Part shown: piece by piece, positions 42,111 through 50,488 of the stretch
How positions within the stretch are numbered: position 1 is the stretch's first letter
Layout: every line of letters starts with the position of its first letter
Source of the DNA: Paraburkholderia aromaticivorans
GTDB lineage: Bacteria; Pseudomonadota; Gammaproteobacteria; Burkholderiales; Burkholderiaceae
Length of the DNA stretch: 64,000 nucleotides
Direction: 5' to 3'
Assembly: GCF_012689525.1 (NCBI RefSeq)
Contig: NZ_CP051516.1
Location: 434,001 to 498,000 of the forward strand
Notes under the pieces: model-generated
What the model was told of the DNA's origin: nothing
What the model saw: only the letters and a program-made list of their open reading frames with translations
Database searches by the model: none
Translations under genes and position numbers: made by a program

Positions 42111-43898
42111 ATGGGACAGTACGCCGCGCCGCTGCGCGACATGCAATTCGTATTGCACGAACTGCTTAACGTCGAAGCCGAAATCAAGCAGATGCCGAAG
42201 CACGCGGATCTCGATGCCGACACGATCAATGCGGTGCTCGAGGAAGCCGGCAAGTTCTGCTCGGAAGTATTGTTCCCGCTCAACCACAGCGGCGATCAGG
42301 AAGGCTGCACGTACGCCGGCGACGGCGTCGTGACCACGCCGAAGGGCTTCAAGGAAGCCTACGCGCAATACGTCGAAGCCGGCTGGCCCGCTTTGGGCTG
42401 CGATCCGGAATACGGCGGCCAGGGCCTGCCCGCGTTCGTCAACAACGCGCTGTATGAAATGCTGAACTCGGCGAATCAGGCGTGGACCATGTACCCCGGC
42501 CTCTCGCACGGCGCGTACGAATGTCTGCACGCGCATGGCACGCCGGAGTTGCAGCAGCGCTATCTGCCGAAGCTGGTGGCCGGCGTCTGGACCGGCACGA
42601 TGTGTCTGACTGAACCGCATTGCGGCACCGACCTCGGCATTCTGCGCACCAAGGCCGAGCCGAACAGCGACGGCTCGTACGCGATCAGCGGCACGAAAAT
42701 TTTCATCTCCAGCGGCGAACACGATCTCGCGGAGAATATCGTTCACCTGGTGCTCGCGCGTCTGCCGGGCGCACCGAACGGCACCAAGGGCATTTCGGTC
42801 TTCATCGTGCCGAAGTTCGTACCGAACGAAGCAGGCGAACCGGGCGAGCGCAACGGCGTGAAGTGCGGCTCCATCGAACACAAGATGGGCATTCACGGCA
42901 ACGCGACCTGCGTGATCAATCTCGACAACGCCCGTGGCTGGCTCGTCGGCGAGCCGAACAAGGGCTTGAATGCGATGTTCGTGATGATGAACGCAGCGCG
43001 TTTGGGCGTCGGCATGCAGAGCCTGGGCCTGACCGAAATCGGTTACCAGAACTCGCTGACGTACGCGAAAGAGCGTCTGCAGATGCGTTCGCTGACCGGC
43101 CCGAAGGCGCCGGAAAAGGCGGCCGACCCGATCATCGTGCATCCGGACGTGCGCCGCATGCTGCTCACGCAGAAGGCCTACGCCGAAGCGGCGCGCGCGT
43201 TCTCGTACTGGTCCGCGCTGCATATCGACAAGGAACTGTCGCACGCCGATGAATCGGTGCGCAAGGAAGCCGCTGATCTCGTCGCGCTGCTCACGCCGAT
43301 CCTGAAGGCGTTCCTGTCGGACAACGCGTTCGAGAGCACCAACCACGCCATGCAGATCTACGGCGGCCACGGCTTCATCGCCGAGTGGGGCATGGAGCAG
43401 TACGTGCGTGATGCACGCATCAACATGATCTACGAAGGCACCAACGCGATTCAGGCGCTCGACCTGCTCGGCCGCAAGATCCTCGGCGACATGGGCGCGA
43501 AGATGAAGAAGTTCGGCAAGCTGGTGTCCGATTTCGTCGAAGCCGAAGGCGTGAAGCCGGAAATGCAGGAGTTCATCAACCCGCTCGCCGACATCGGCGA
43601 AAAGGTGCAGAAGCTCACGATGGAAATCGGCATGAAGGCCATGCAGAACCCGGACGAAGTCGGCGCCGCCGCCGTGCCGTATCTGCGCACCGTCGGCCAC
43701 CTGGTGTTCTCGTACTTCTGGGCCCGCATGGCACGCGTCGCGCTCGACAAGGAAGCCTCGGGCGATCCGTTCTACAAGGCGAAGCTCGCCACCGCTCGCT
43801 TCTACTTTGCCAAGCTGCTGCCAGAAACGGCGATGACGATCCGTCAGGCACGCGCCGGTTCGAAGTCGATGATGGACCTCGAAGAAGCGCTGTTCTAA
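42111..43898 (+). CDS. acyl-CoA dehydrogenase (FadE/DmdC type)
   Basis: A 595-residue FAD-dependent acyl-CoA dehydrogenase of the longer type with an extra C-terminal domain. MGQYAAPLRDMQFVLHELLN is the usual N-terminus of this group. The FAD/substrate region is CLTEPHCGTDLGILRTKAEP, and the catalytic Glu is expected in NMIYEGTNAIQALDL. It catalyses the first oxidation of fatty-acyl-CoA, passing electrons to ETF. Close families include FadE and the methylmercaptopropionyl-CoA dehydrogenase DmdC; chain-length preference is not deducible, and the context argues for ordinary beta-oxidation. GGGAGAGAG precedes the ATG. Confidence 0.94.
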   Translation: MGQYAAPLRDMQFVLHELLNVEAEIKQMPKHADLDADTINAVLEEAGKFCSEVLFPLNHSGDQEGCTYAGDGVVTTPKGFKEAYAQYVEAGWPALGCDPEYGGQGLPAFVNNALYEMLNSANQAWTMYPGLSHGAYECLHAHGTPELQQRYLPKLVAGVWTGTMCLTEPHCGTDLGILRTKAEPNSDGSYAISGTKIFISSGEHDLAENIVHLVLARLPGAPNGTKGISVFIVPKFVPNEAGEPGERNGVKCGSIEHKMGIHGNATCVINLDNARGWLVGEPNKGLNAMFVMMNAARLGVGMQSLGLTEIGYQNSLTYAKERLQMRSLTGPKAPEKAADPIIVHPDVRRMLLTQKAYAEAARAFSYWSALHIDKELSHADESVRKEAADLVALLTPILKAFLSDNAFESTNHAMQIYGGHGFIAEWGMEQYVRDARINMIYEGTNAIQALDLLGRKILGDMGAKMKKFGKLVSDFVEAEGVKPEMQEFINPLADIGEKVQKLTMEIGMKAMQNPDEVGAAAVPYLRTVGHLVFSYFWARMARVALDKEASGDPFYKAKLATARFYFAKLLPETAMTIRQARAGSKSMMDLEEALF

Positions 43899-43918
43899 GC
43901 CTCACGCAAACACATCAA

Positions 43919-43955
43919 GGCAGGTGCCGCGCGTGTCGAACCCGCGGCGCCTGCC
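43919..43955 (+). repeat. long hairpin between fadE-like and fadN-like genes
   Basis: GGCAGGTGCCGCG (43919-43931) pairs with CGCGGCGCCTGCC (43943-43955): 13 pairs including one G-U in RNA, around an 11-base loop. No T-run follows, so it is not a normal terminator. It may stabilise the fadE message or attenuate the downstream genes. Confidence 0.65.
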
Positions 43956-44022
43956 GTCAGCCACACATCGCGAAGCGTCCCATGAAGCTTCGCGACATCG
44001 CATAATTCCCCGGAGGAACGAC

Positions 44023-46458
44023 GTGAGCAATCTGATCATTCGCAAGGTAGCCGTGCTCGGCGCCGGCGTGATGGGCGCGCAGATCGCCGCGCACCTGATC
44101 AATGCCAAGGTGCCCGTGCTGCTGTTCGACCTGCCCGCCAAGGAAGGCCCGAAGAACGCGATCGCGCTGAAGGCGATCGAGAACCTGAAGAAGCTGTCGC
44201 CCGCGCCGTTCGGCGTGAAGGACGACGCGCAATACATCCAGCCGGCCAACTACGACGACGACATCGAAAAGCTCGCCGAATGCGATCTGGTGATCGAAGC
44301 CATTGCCGAACGCATGGACTGGAAGCACGACCTGTACAAGAAGGTCGCGCCGCATCTCGCACCGAACGCGATTTTCGCGACCAACACGTCGGGTCTGTCG
44401 ATCACCGCGCTGTCGGAAGGTTTCTCGGATGAACTGAAGGCGCGCTTCTGCGGCGTGCACTTCTTCAATCCGCCGCGCTACATGCACCTGGTCGAGCTGA
44501 TCCCGACCGTGACCACGCGCCCGGAAATCCTCGATCAACTCGAGTCGTTCCTGACGAGCGTGGTCGGCAAGGGCGTCGTGCGCGCGAAAGACACGCCGAA
44601 CTTCATCGCCAATCGCGTCGGGATTTTCTCGATCTTGGCCGTCGTGACCGAAGCCGCGAAATTCGGCCTGCGTTTCGACGAAGTGGACGACCTGACCGGC
44701 GCGCGTCTTGGTCGCGCGAAGTCGGCCACGTTCCGTACCGCCGACGTGGTCGGTCTGGACACGATGGCGCACGTCATCAAGACGATGCAGGACACGCTGA
44801 AGGACGATCCGTTCTTCCCGGTCTACGAAACGCCGGCTGTGCTGGCCGAACTCGTGAAGAAGGGCGCGCTGGGTCAGAAGACCGGCGGCGGCTTCTACAA
44901 GAAGGAAGGCAAGGCGATCAAGGTGCTCGACCCGAAGACGGGCGAGTACGTCGAGGGCGGCGCGAAGGCGGACGAACTGGTCGGCCGCATTCTGAAGCGG
45001 CCACCGGCGGAGCGTCTGAAGCTGCTGCGCGAATCGCAGCATCCGCAGGCTCAGTTCCTGTGGGCGATCTTCCGCGACGTGTATCACTACATCGGCGTGC
45101 ATCTCGAATCGATCGCCGACAACGCGCGCGACGTCGATCTGGCGATCCGCTGGGGCTTCGGCTGGAACGAAGGCCCGTTCGAAGGCTGGCAGACGGCCGG
45201 CTGGAAACAGGTCGCCGAATGGGTGCAGGAAGATATCGCCGCCGGCAAGGCGCTCTCGAACGTGCCGCTGCCGTCGTGGGTGCTGGAAGGTCCGGTGGCC
45301 GAGCAGGGCGGCGTGCATACGAACGAAGGTTCGTGGTCGCCGGCTTCGAAGACGTTCGTGCCGCGCTCGACGCTGTCGGTCTACGACAAGCAGGTGTTCC
45401 GTGCACCGCTGGTCGGCGAAACCAAGACTGATCCGAAGACCTATGGCAAGACGCTGTTCGAAACGGATGCCGTGCGCGCATGGGTCGACGACCGTGCCGG
45501 CGAGAGCGACGTGCTGATCGTGTCGTTCAAGAGCAAGATGAACACGATCGGACCGTCGGTGATCGACGGTCTGACGCAGGCGATCGACCTGGCCGAAAAG
45601 GACTACAAGGGTTTGGTGGTGTGGCAGCCGACGTCGCTGAAACTCGGCACGCCGGGCGGCCCGTTCTCCGCGGGCGCCAACCTCGAAGAAGCGATGCCGG
45701 CGTTCATGATGGGCGGCGCGAAGGGTATTGAGCCGTTCGTGAAGAAATTCCAGCAAGGCATGCTGCGCGTTAAGTACGCGAGCGTGCCGGTCATCTCGGC
45801 CGTGTCGGGCATTGCGCTTGGCGGTGGCTGCGAGCTGGCGCTGCATAGCGCGAAGCGGGTTGCGCACATCGAAAGCTATTTCGGTCTGGTGGAAGTCGGC
45901 GTGGGTCTCGTGCCGGCTGGCGGCGGCCTGAAGGAAGCGGCGTTGCGCGCGGCGGAAGCGGCGACGCAAGTAGGCGCGACCAACGACCTGCTGAAGTTCG
46001 TGCAGAAGTCGTTCGAAAACGCGGCGATGGCGAAGGTCTCGGCCTCCGCGCTCGACGCTCGCGCCATGGGCTACCTGAAGCCGTCCGACACGATCGTCTT
46101 CAACGTGTTCGAACTGCTCGACGTCGCGAAGAAGGAAGCGCGCGCGTTGTCGGCGGCGGGTTATCGTCCGCCGCTGCGTGTGACGCAAGTGCCGGTGGCC
46201 GGGCGTTCGGCGATTGCGACTATCAAGGCGTCGCTCGTCAACATGCGCGATGGCCGTTTCATCAGCGAGCACGATTTCCTGATCGCGAGCCGTATCGCGG
46301 AAGCGGTGTGCGGCGGCGACGTGGAAGCAGGCAGTCTCGTCGATGAAGAATGGCTGCTGCAACTCGAGCGTCGTGCGTTCGTCGATCTGCTCGGCACGCA
46401 AAAGACGCAGGAACGGATCATGGGCATGCTGCAAACCGGCAAGCCGGTGCGCAACTAA
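44023..46458 (+). CDS. 3-hydroxyacyl-CoA dehydrogenase/enoyl-CoA hydratase (FadN-like)
   Basis: An 811-residue bifunctional enzyme. The N-terminal NAD-binding part has the Rossmann loop VAVLGAGVMGAQIAAHL, and the 3-hydroxyacyl-CoA dehydrogenase signature region includes CGVHFFNPPRYMHLVELIP. The C-terminal part is an enoyl-CoA hydratase (GGPFSAGANLEEAM, then ISAVSGIALGGGCELALHS). The order dehydrogenase-then-hydratase is the reverse of E. coli FadB and matches B. subtilis FadN. It carries out the hydration and second oxidation of the beta-oxidation spiral. The GTG start is supported by GGAGG six bases upstream. Confidence 0.94.
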   Translation: MSNLIIRKVAVLGAGVMGAQIAAHLINAKVPVLLFDLPAKEGPKNAIALKAIENLKKLSPAPFGVKDDAQYIQPANYDDDIEKLAECDLVIEAIAERMDWKHDLYKKVAPHLAPNAIFATNTSGLSITALSEGFSDELKARFCGVHFFNPPRYMHLVELIPTVTTRPEILDQLESFLTSVVGKGVVRAKDTPNFIANRVGIFSILAVVTEAAKFGLRFDEVDDLTGARLGRAKSATFRTADVVGLDTMAHVIKTMQDTLKDDPFFPVYETPAVLAELVKKGALGQKTGGGFYKKEGKAIKVLDPKTGEYVEGGAKADELVGRILKRPPAERLKLLRESQHPQAQFLWAIFRDVYHYIGVHLESIADNARDVDLAIRWGFGWNEGPFEGWQTAGWKQVAEWVQEDIAAGKALSNVPLPSWVLEGPVAEQGGVHTNEGSWSPASKTFVPRSTLSVYDKQVFRAPLVGETKTDPKTYGKTLFETDAVRAWVDDRAGESDVLIVSFKSKMNTIGPSVIDGLTQAIDLAEKDYKGLVVWQPTSLKLGTPGGPFSAGANLEEAMPAFMMGGAKGIEPFVKKFQQGMLRVKYASVPVISAVSGIALGGGCELALHSAKRVAHIESYFGLVEVGVGLVPAGGGLKEAALRAAEAATQVGATNDLLKFVQKSFENAAMAKVSASALDARAMGYLKPSDTIVFNVFELLDVAKKEARALSAAGYRPPLRVTQVPVAGRSAIATIKASLVNMRDGRFISEHDFLIASRIAEAVCGGDVEAGSLVDEEWLLQLERRAFVDLLGTQKTQERIMGMLQTGKPVRN

Positions 46459-46480
46459 GCGACGAGCGAACCGCACTACG

Positions 46481-46576
46481 TGCATGGGATCGGAGTAAGC
46501 GCCAAAGCGCTAACTCCGATCGACCGCGATGAGACTGCATGGGACGGCAGTAAGCGCTAAAGCGCTAACTGCCGTC
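46481..46576 (+). repeat. tandem 55-bp repeat forming two similar hairpins
   Basis: Two hairpins lie between the fadN-like stop and the thiolase start. Hairpin one (46488-46521) has arms GATCGGAGTAAGCGC and GCGCTAACTCCGATC. Hairpin two (46543-46576) has arms GACGGCAGTAAGCGC and GCGCTAACTGCCGTC. Both are preceded by TGCATGGGA, giving a unit of 55 bases. The outer stem bases differ between copies but each change is matched by its partner, so base pairing is conserved. The core AAGCGC/GCGCTAA is identical. No T-run follows either stem, and the thiolase ribosome binding site begins right after the second. Confidence 0.85.
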
Positions 46577-46592
46577 GACAAAGGAGCTTTAA

Positions 46593-47792
46593 ATGGCAAA
46601 GCAATTGCAAGACGCATACATCGTCGCCGCGAGCCGCACGCCGATCGGCAAGGCGCCGCGCGGGATGTTCAAGAACACGCGCCCGGACGAACTGCTGGTG
46701 CACGCGATCAAGTCGGCCGTGGCGCAAGTGCCCGGCCTCGACACCAAGGTGATCGAAGACGCGATCATCGGCTGCGCGATTCCGGAAGCGGAACAAGGGC
46801 TGAACGTCGCGCGCATGGGCGCGCTGCTGGCCGGCCTGCCGAATAGCGTCGGCGGTGTGACGGTGAATCGTTTCTGCGCGTCGGGCCTGACGGCGCTCGC
46901 GATGGCCGCCGACCGCATCCGCGTCGGCGAGTCGGACGCGATGATCGCGGGCGGCTGCGAGTCGATGAGTATGGTGCCGATGATGGGCAACAAGCCGTCC
47001 ATGTCGCCGCATATCTTCGATCGCAATGAAGACATCGGCATCGCCTACGGCATGGGCCTGACTGCGGAGAAAGTCGCCGAGCGCTGGAAGATCAGCCGCG
47101 AAGCGCAAGACGCGTTCTCGGTCGAATCGCACCGCCGTGCCATCGCCGCGCAGCAAGCCGGCGAGTTCAACGACGAAATCGCCGCGTACACGATCACAGA
47201 GCGCTTCCCCGATCTCGCCACCGGCGAAGTCCGCGTGAAGACCCGCGAAATCTCGCTCGACGAAGGTCCGCGCGCAGAAACGTCGCTCGAAGGTCTGGCC
47301 AAGCTGCGCGCGGTGTTCGCGAACAAGGGTTCGGTGACGGCGGGCAACAGCTCGCAAACCTCGGACGGCGCGGGCGCGTTGATCGTAGTGTCGGAAAAGA
47401 TGCTGAAGGAATTCAACCTCACGCCGCTCGCGCGTTTCGTCAGCTTCGCCGTGCGCGGCGTGCCGCCGGAAATCATGGGCATCGGTCCGAAGGAAGCCAT
47501 TCCGGCCGCGCTGAAGGCCGCCGGCCTGAAGATCGACGACCTCGACTGGATCGAGCTGAACGAAGCGTTCGCCGCGCAATCGCTAGCGGTGATTCAGGAC
47601 CTCGGTCTCGATCCGGCGAAGATCAACCCGCTCGGCGGCGCGATCGCCCTCGGCCACCCGCTGGGCGCGACGGGCGCGATTCGCGCGTCGACCGTGGTGC
47701 ATGGCTTGCGCCGCCGTAACTACAAGTACGGCATGGTGACGATGTGCGTCGGCACGGGCATGGGCGCGGCGGGCATCATCGAGCGCCTGTAA
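46593..47792 (+). CDS. acetyl-CoA C-acyltransferase (thiolase, FadA-like)
   Basis: A 399-residue thiolase. The nucleophilic Cys is in NRFCASGLTALAMAADRI, the catalytic His in GGAIALGHPLGATGAIR, and the second Cys in MCVGTGMGAAGI, all as in degradative thiolases. It cleaves 3-ketoacyl-CoA to acetyl-CoA and a shortened acyl-CoA. AAAGGAG precedes the ATG. It is the third enzyme of the operon, with a terminator following at 47873. Together with the upstream two genes it completes one turn of beta-oxidation. Confidence 0.95.
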   Translation: MAKQLQDAYIVAASRTPIGKAPRGMFKNTRPDELLVHAIKSAVAQVPGLDTKVIEDAIIGCAIPEAEQGLNVARMGALLAGLPNSVGGVTVNRFCASGLTALAMAADRIRVGESDAMIAGGCESMSMVPMMGNKPSMSPHIFDRNEDIGIAYGMGLTAEKVAERWKISREAQDAFSVESHRRAIAAQQAGEFNDEIAAYTITERFPDLATGEVRVKTREISLDEGPRAETSLEGLAKLRAVFANKGSVTAGNSSQTSDGAGALIVVSEKMLKEFNLTPLARFVSFAVRGVPPEIMGIGPKEAIPAALKAAGLKIDDLDWIELNEAFAAQSLAVIQDLGLDPAKINPLGGAIALGHPLGATGAIRASTVVHGLRRRNYKYGMVTMCVGTGMGAAGIIERL

Positions 47793-47872
47793 GCATGTTC
47801 ACCCTGGCGTCCGCTCCGGTGTTCGCTTCGGTTCCAGAGGGAAGCCCAAGGGTGACCCTCTAAGGACCACAG

Positions 47873-47910
47873 AACGGTTCGCAGGCCATCCGGCTTGCGA
47901 ACCGTTTTTA
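47873..47910 (+). terminator. terminator after the thiolase gene
   Basis: AACGGTTCGCA (47873-47883) pairs with TGCGAACCGTT (47896-47906), an 11-base stem and 12-base loop, followed by TTTA. It ends the fad operon and stands 25 bases before the next start, so the enoyl-CoA hydratase gene may have its own promoter or rely on read-through. Confidence 0.8.
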
Positions 47911-47934
47911 CATTCTCAGCAGGAGTACGAGGAG

Positions 47935-48705
47935 ATGACGATGGATATTCTGGTCGAGCGCGCCGACGGCGTGCTGACGATTGCCTTCAACCGGCCCGAC
48001 AAGAAAAACGCGATTACGGCCGCCATGTATCAGACGATGGCCGATGCGCTGGTCGAAGCGCAAGGCGATGCCGCCGTGCGCGCGATCCTGATTCGCGGCA
48101 GCGCGGGCATTTTCAGCGCCGGCAACGATCTCGACGATTTCATGAAGACGCCGCCAATGGGCGAACACGCGCCGGTGTTCCAGTTCCTGCGCGCGATCAG
48201 TTCGGCGGAGAAGCCGGTGGTGGCGTCGGTGGCGGGTCCGGCGGTCGGCATCGGCACGACCCTGCTGCTGCATTGCGACCTGGTGTACGCGGCCGATACC
48301 GCGAGCTTCTCGCTGCCGTTCACGCAACTCGGTTTGTGTCCGGAAGCGGCGTCGAGCCTGCTGTTGCAGCGCGTGGCCGGCTATCAGGCGGCGGCGGAGA
48401 AACTGCTGCTCGGCGAAGCGTTCGACGCCGCCGAGGCGCAACGCATGGGCTTCGTGAATCGCCTGCTGCCCGCCGCCGAAGTCGATGCGTTTGCCGCTTC
48501 GCAAGTCGCGAAGCTGGCCGCGCTGCCGGCTTCGTCGCTGCGCGTGACGAAGAGCTTGATGAAGCGCGCGAGCCACCAGGAACTGCAAACGCAGATGTCT
48601 GAAGAAGCCGTGCATTTCGGCAAAATGCTGCTCGCGCCCGAAGCACGCGAGGCGTTCAAAGCGTTCTTCGAGAAGCGCAAGCCGGACTTCCGGCAGTTCG
48701 ATTAA
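47935..48705 (+). CDS. enoyl-CoA hydratase/isomerase family protein
   Basis: A 256-residue crotonase-family protein. Oxyanion-hole and active-site regions are ILIRGSAGIFSAGNDLDDF and ASVAGPAVGIGTTLLLHCDL. The usual catalytic Glu region reads LPFTQLGLCPEAASSLLLQR, where the Glu lies in PEAAS. Members catalyse hydration, isomerisation or related reactions on acyl-CoA. Two ATGs fit: 47935 with AGGAG nine bases before, or 47941 with GGAG six bases before. It is downstream of the fad operon after a terminator, so it is probably accessory, such as handling unsaturated intermediates; exact substrate is unknown. Confidence 0.9.
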   Translation: MTMDILVERADGVLTIAFNRPDKKNAITAAMYQTMADALVEAQGDAAVRAILIRGSAGIFSAGNDLDDFMKTPPMGEHAPVFQFLRAISSAEKPVVASVAGPAVGIGTTLLLHCDLVYAADTASFSLPFTQLGLCPEAASSLLLQRVAGYQAAAEKLLLGEAFDAAEAQRMGFVNRLLPAAEVDAFAASQVAKLAALPASSLRVTKSLMKRASHQELQTQMSEEAVHFGKMLLAPEAREAFKAFFEKRKPDFRQFD

Positions 48706-48836
48706 GCGGTGTGTCTGCGTGCTCCAGGCACTTCAGGCGTGCCAGCGCTTTGGCGTTGAAGGGAGTTCCGCTCGCGACTTCAAGCTTTGGCGCGTTAGGA
48801 CGTTCGCCCGTCTGAATGTTCAGGCGCGTTAGCTGC

Positions 48837-49676
48837 TCAAGGCTGCGCCGGCTGCAAGGTATCGTAGTCGACGTAGCTTTTCTCGCGGCAGAAGCTCACC
48901 AGCCGCACGCCCGCCTTGCGCGCAATCGTAATCGCCAGCGACGACGGCGCCGAGATCGTGGCGACCATCGGCACGTCGACACGTGCGGCCTTGCGCACCA
49001 GCTCGTAGCTGGCGCGGCTCGACAGAAACACAAAACCCTCTTTGGTATCCGCGCGATCGAGCACCAGCTGGCCGATCAGCTTATCGAGCGCATTATGGCG
49101 GCCGACGTCCTCGAACGCGTGGCGGATCGCGCCCGCGGCGTCGCACCACGCGGCGGCGTGAAGGCCGCCGGTCAGCCGCGTCAACGCCTGATGCTCGGGC
49201 AAATCGCGGGCGGCGCGCGCGATCGCGTCGGGCGCGAGCCGCTGCAGAAAGCCGGTGTCCGGCACACGCTCCGGCTGCAGATCCAGCAGATCGATGCTTT
49301 CGATGCCGCAAACGCCGCAGCCGGTGCGTCCGGCGAGCGCGCGGCGCTTCTCCTTCAGCGCGACGAACGCCTGCTGCACCACGTGTAACTGCACTTCGGC
49401 ATGCGGCAATTCGCCGTCGTCATGCAGCTCGACCTCGATGTCCTGAATGTCGCTGCCACGCGCCACGATCCCTTCCGAAATCGCGAATCCGACCGCGAAC
49501 GCTTCCAGATCGCGCGGCGTGCACATCATTACCGCATGCGAAATGCCGTTGAAGACGAGCGCGACCGGCCATTCCTGACCGACATGGTCGATGACGGTTT
49601 CGACCGCCGCGCCGCGATGCCGGCGCACCTGGCGCTCCACCGCGCCCGGCTGCCCGGCTGTTTCCAGTTCGTTCAA
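48837..49676 (-). CDS. fdhD: formate dehydrogenase accessory sulfurtransferase
   Basis: A 279-residue FdhD. The sulfur-carrying Cys pair is in AGRTGCGVCGIES, and the conserved FEDVGRHNALDKLIG is the family signature. FdhD transfers sulfur from IscS to the molybdenum bis-MGD cofactor of formate dehydrogenases. The ATG at 49676 starts the usual MNELETAG-like N-terminus. It is divergent from a gene for a nitrate-reductase-associated protein, another protein linked to molybdoenzymes. No formate dehydrogenase subunit is in the window. Confidence 0.94.
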   Translation of the reverse strand: MNELETAGQPGAVERQVRRHRGAAVETVIDHVGQEWPVALVFNGISHAVMMCTPRDLEAFAVGFAISEGIVARGSDIQDIEVELHDDGELPHAEVQLHVVQQAFVALKEKRRALAGRTGCGVCGIESIDLLDLQPERVPDTGFLQRLAPDAIARAARDLPEHQALTRLTGGLHAAAWCDAAGAIRHAFEDVGRHNALDKLIGQLVLDRADTKEGFVFLSSRASYELVRKAARVDVPMVATISAPSSLAITIARKAGVRLVSFCREKSYVDYDTLQPAQP

Positions 49677-49825
49677 GCTAGTTCACTCCTTTGCCATACT
49701 GCGCGCGCGTGAGCGGTTGGCGGCCCGGCAGGTTGCCGCCAGCCATGCCGCCGTCGCGCGAATAAGGTTCTAAAATACCCCAAGCTGGGCTTGCGTGTTG
49801 CCCGCCATCCAAGAGGGATATTGTC

Positions 49826-50302
49826 ATGGGACTCAACGAAGCACCGCTTCTGTTCAACTTCGAGGTCGAGTCTTCGGAGAATTTCACCTACATCCCGATG
49901 TCGGTGCGCTTCAATCTCGACCGGTTCGGGCTGCGCATCACGCTCGATCAATGGCAATTGCTGCCGGTCGAAGACCGCAAGCTGCTGGCGCGTTTCCCGG
50001 TCGAGGAAGACGCGGAAATCGAGCCCAATTTCGATCATGCCCTGTTCGAAATGCTGCGCACCCACGCGAATATCGAGCCGGAGTGGTTCACGCCCGAGGA
50101 CGCGCCGGCCTGGCGCCGCACGGACAGCGTGCCGGACGGCATCTCGCATCAGGCGCAACTGGCCGGTCTCGCCGCGCCGGGCGTCGCCCAGTGGGCCGAA
50201 CTGGAGCCGTTCAAGCGCTACGTGCTCGCCAAGCTGTCGCGCAAACCGGAGGCCAATCACGACTTCGTCCCGGCCATGAAGGAATTCGGTGCGGCCGGCT
50301 AG
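49826..50302 (+). CDS. nitrate reductase associated protein
   Basis: A 158-residue protein of the nitrate-reductase-associated family (related to cyanobacterial NarM). Typical parts are APLLFNFEVESSENFTYIPM, SVRFNLDRFGLRITLDQW and LEPFKRYVLAKLSRKPEANH. Family members are needed for, or occur near, assimilatory nitrate reductase, which carries a molybdenum cofactor. The position divergent from fdhD supports a molybdoenzyme link. No nitrate reductase gene is present here. GAGGG lies upstream of the ATG. Confidence 0.85.
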   Translation: MGLNEAPLLFNFEVESSENFTYIPMSVRFNLDRFGLRITLDQWQLLPVEDRKLLARFPVEEDAEIEPNFDHALFEMLRTHANIEPEWFTPEDAPAWRRTDSVPDGISHQAQLAGLAAPGVAQWAELEPFKRYVLAKLSRKPEANHDFVPAMKEFGAAG

Positions 50303-50488
50303 GTGCGGTCGGTTAGGCGGCGCCCGCCAGGCGCACCCGCCCAGTTTTTTTCACTCACTACCCTCAATCTGTTCCGAACCCTGCCGTTATCCATGGGTTG
50401 GCGCGTAAAGAGACTCGTGTCGATGCGGCCCGACGCATCGACAGCGACCGCGCGCTCCCGCCCGCAGAACGATCGACGTTCGGAACCC

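Noticed and set aside
42069..43700. 543-codon minus-strand frame over the acyl-CoA dehydrogenase
   Set aside because: Antisense of a complete acyl-CoA dehydrogenase with intact motifs; no domain in the mirror frame.
43957..46485. 842-codon minus-strand frame over the fadN-like gene
   Set aside because: Antisense of a clear bifunctional enzyme; composition typical of a mirror frame.
46481..46576. Short CRISPR array
   Set aside because: Only two units of 55 bases, each a hairpin with paired changes, no spacer pattern and no cas genes.
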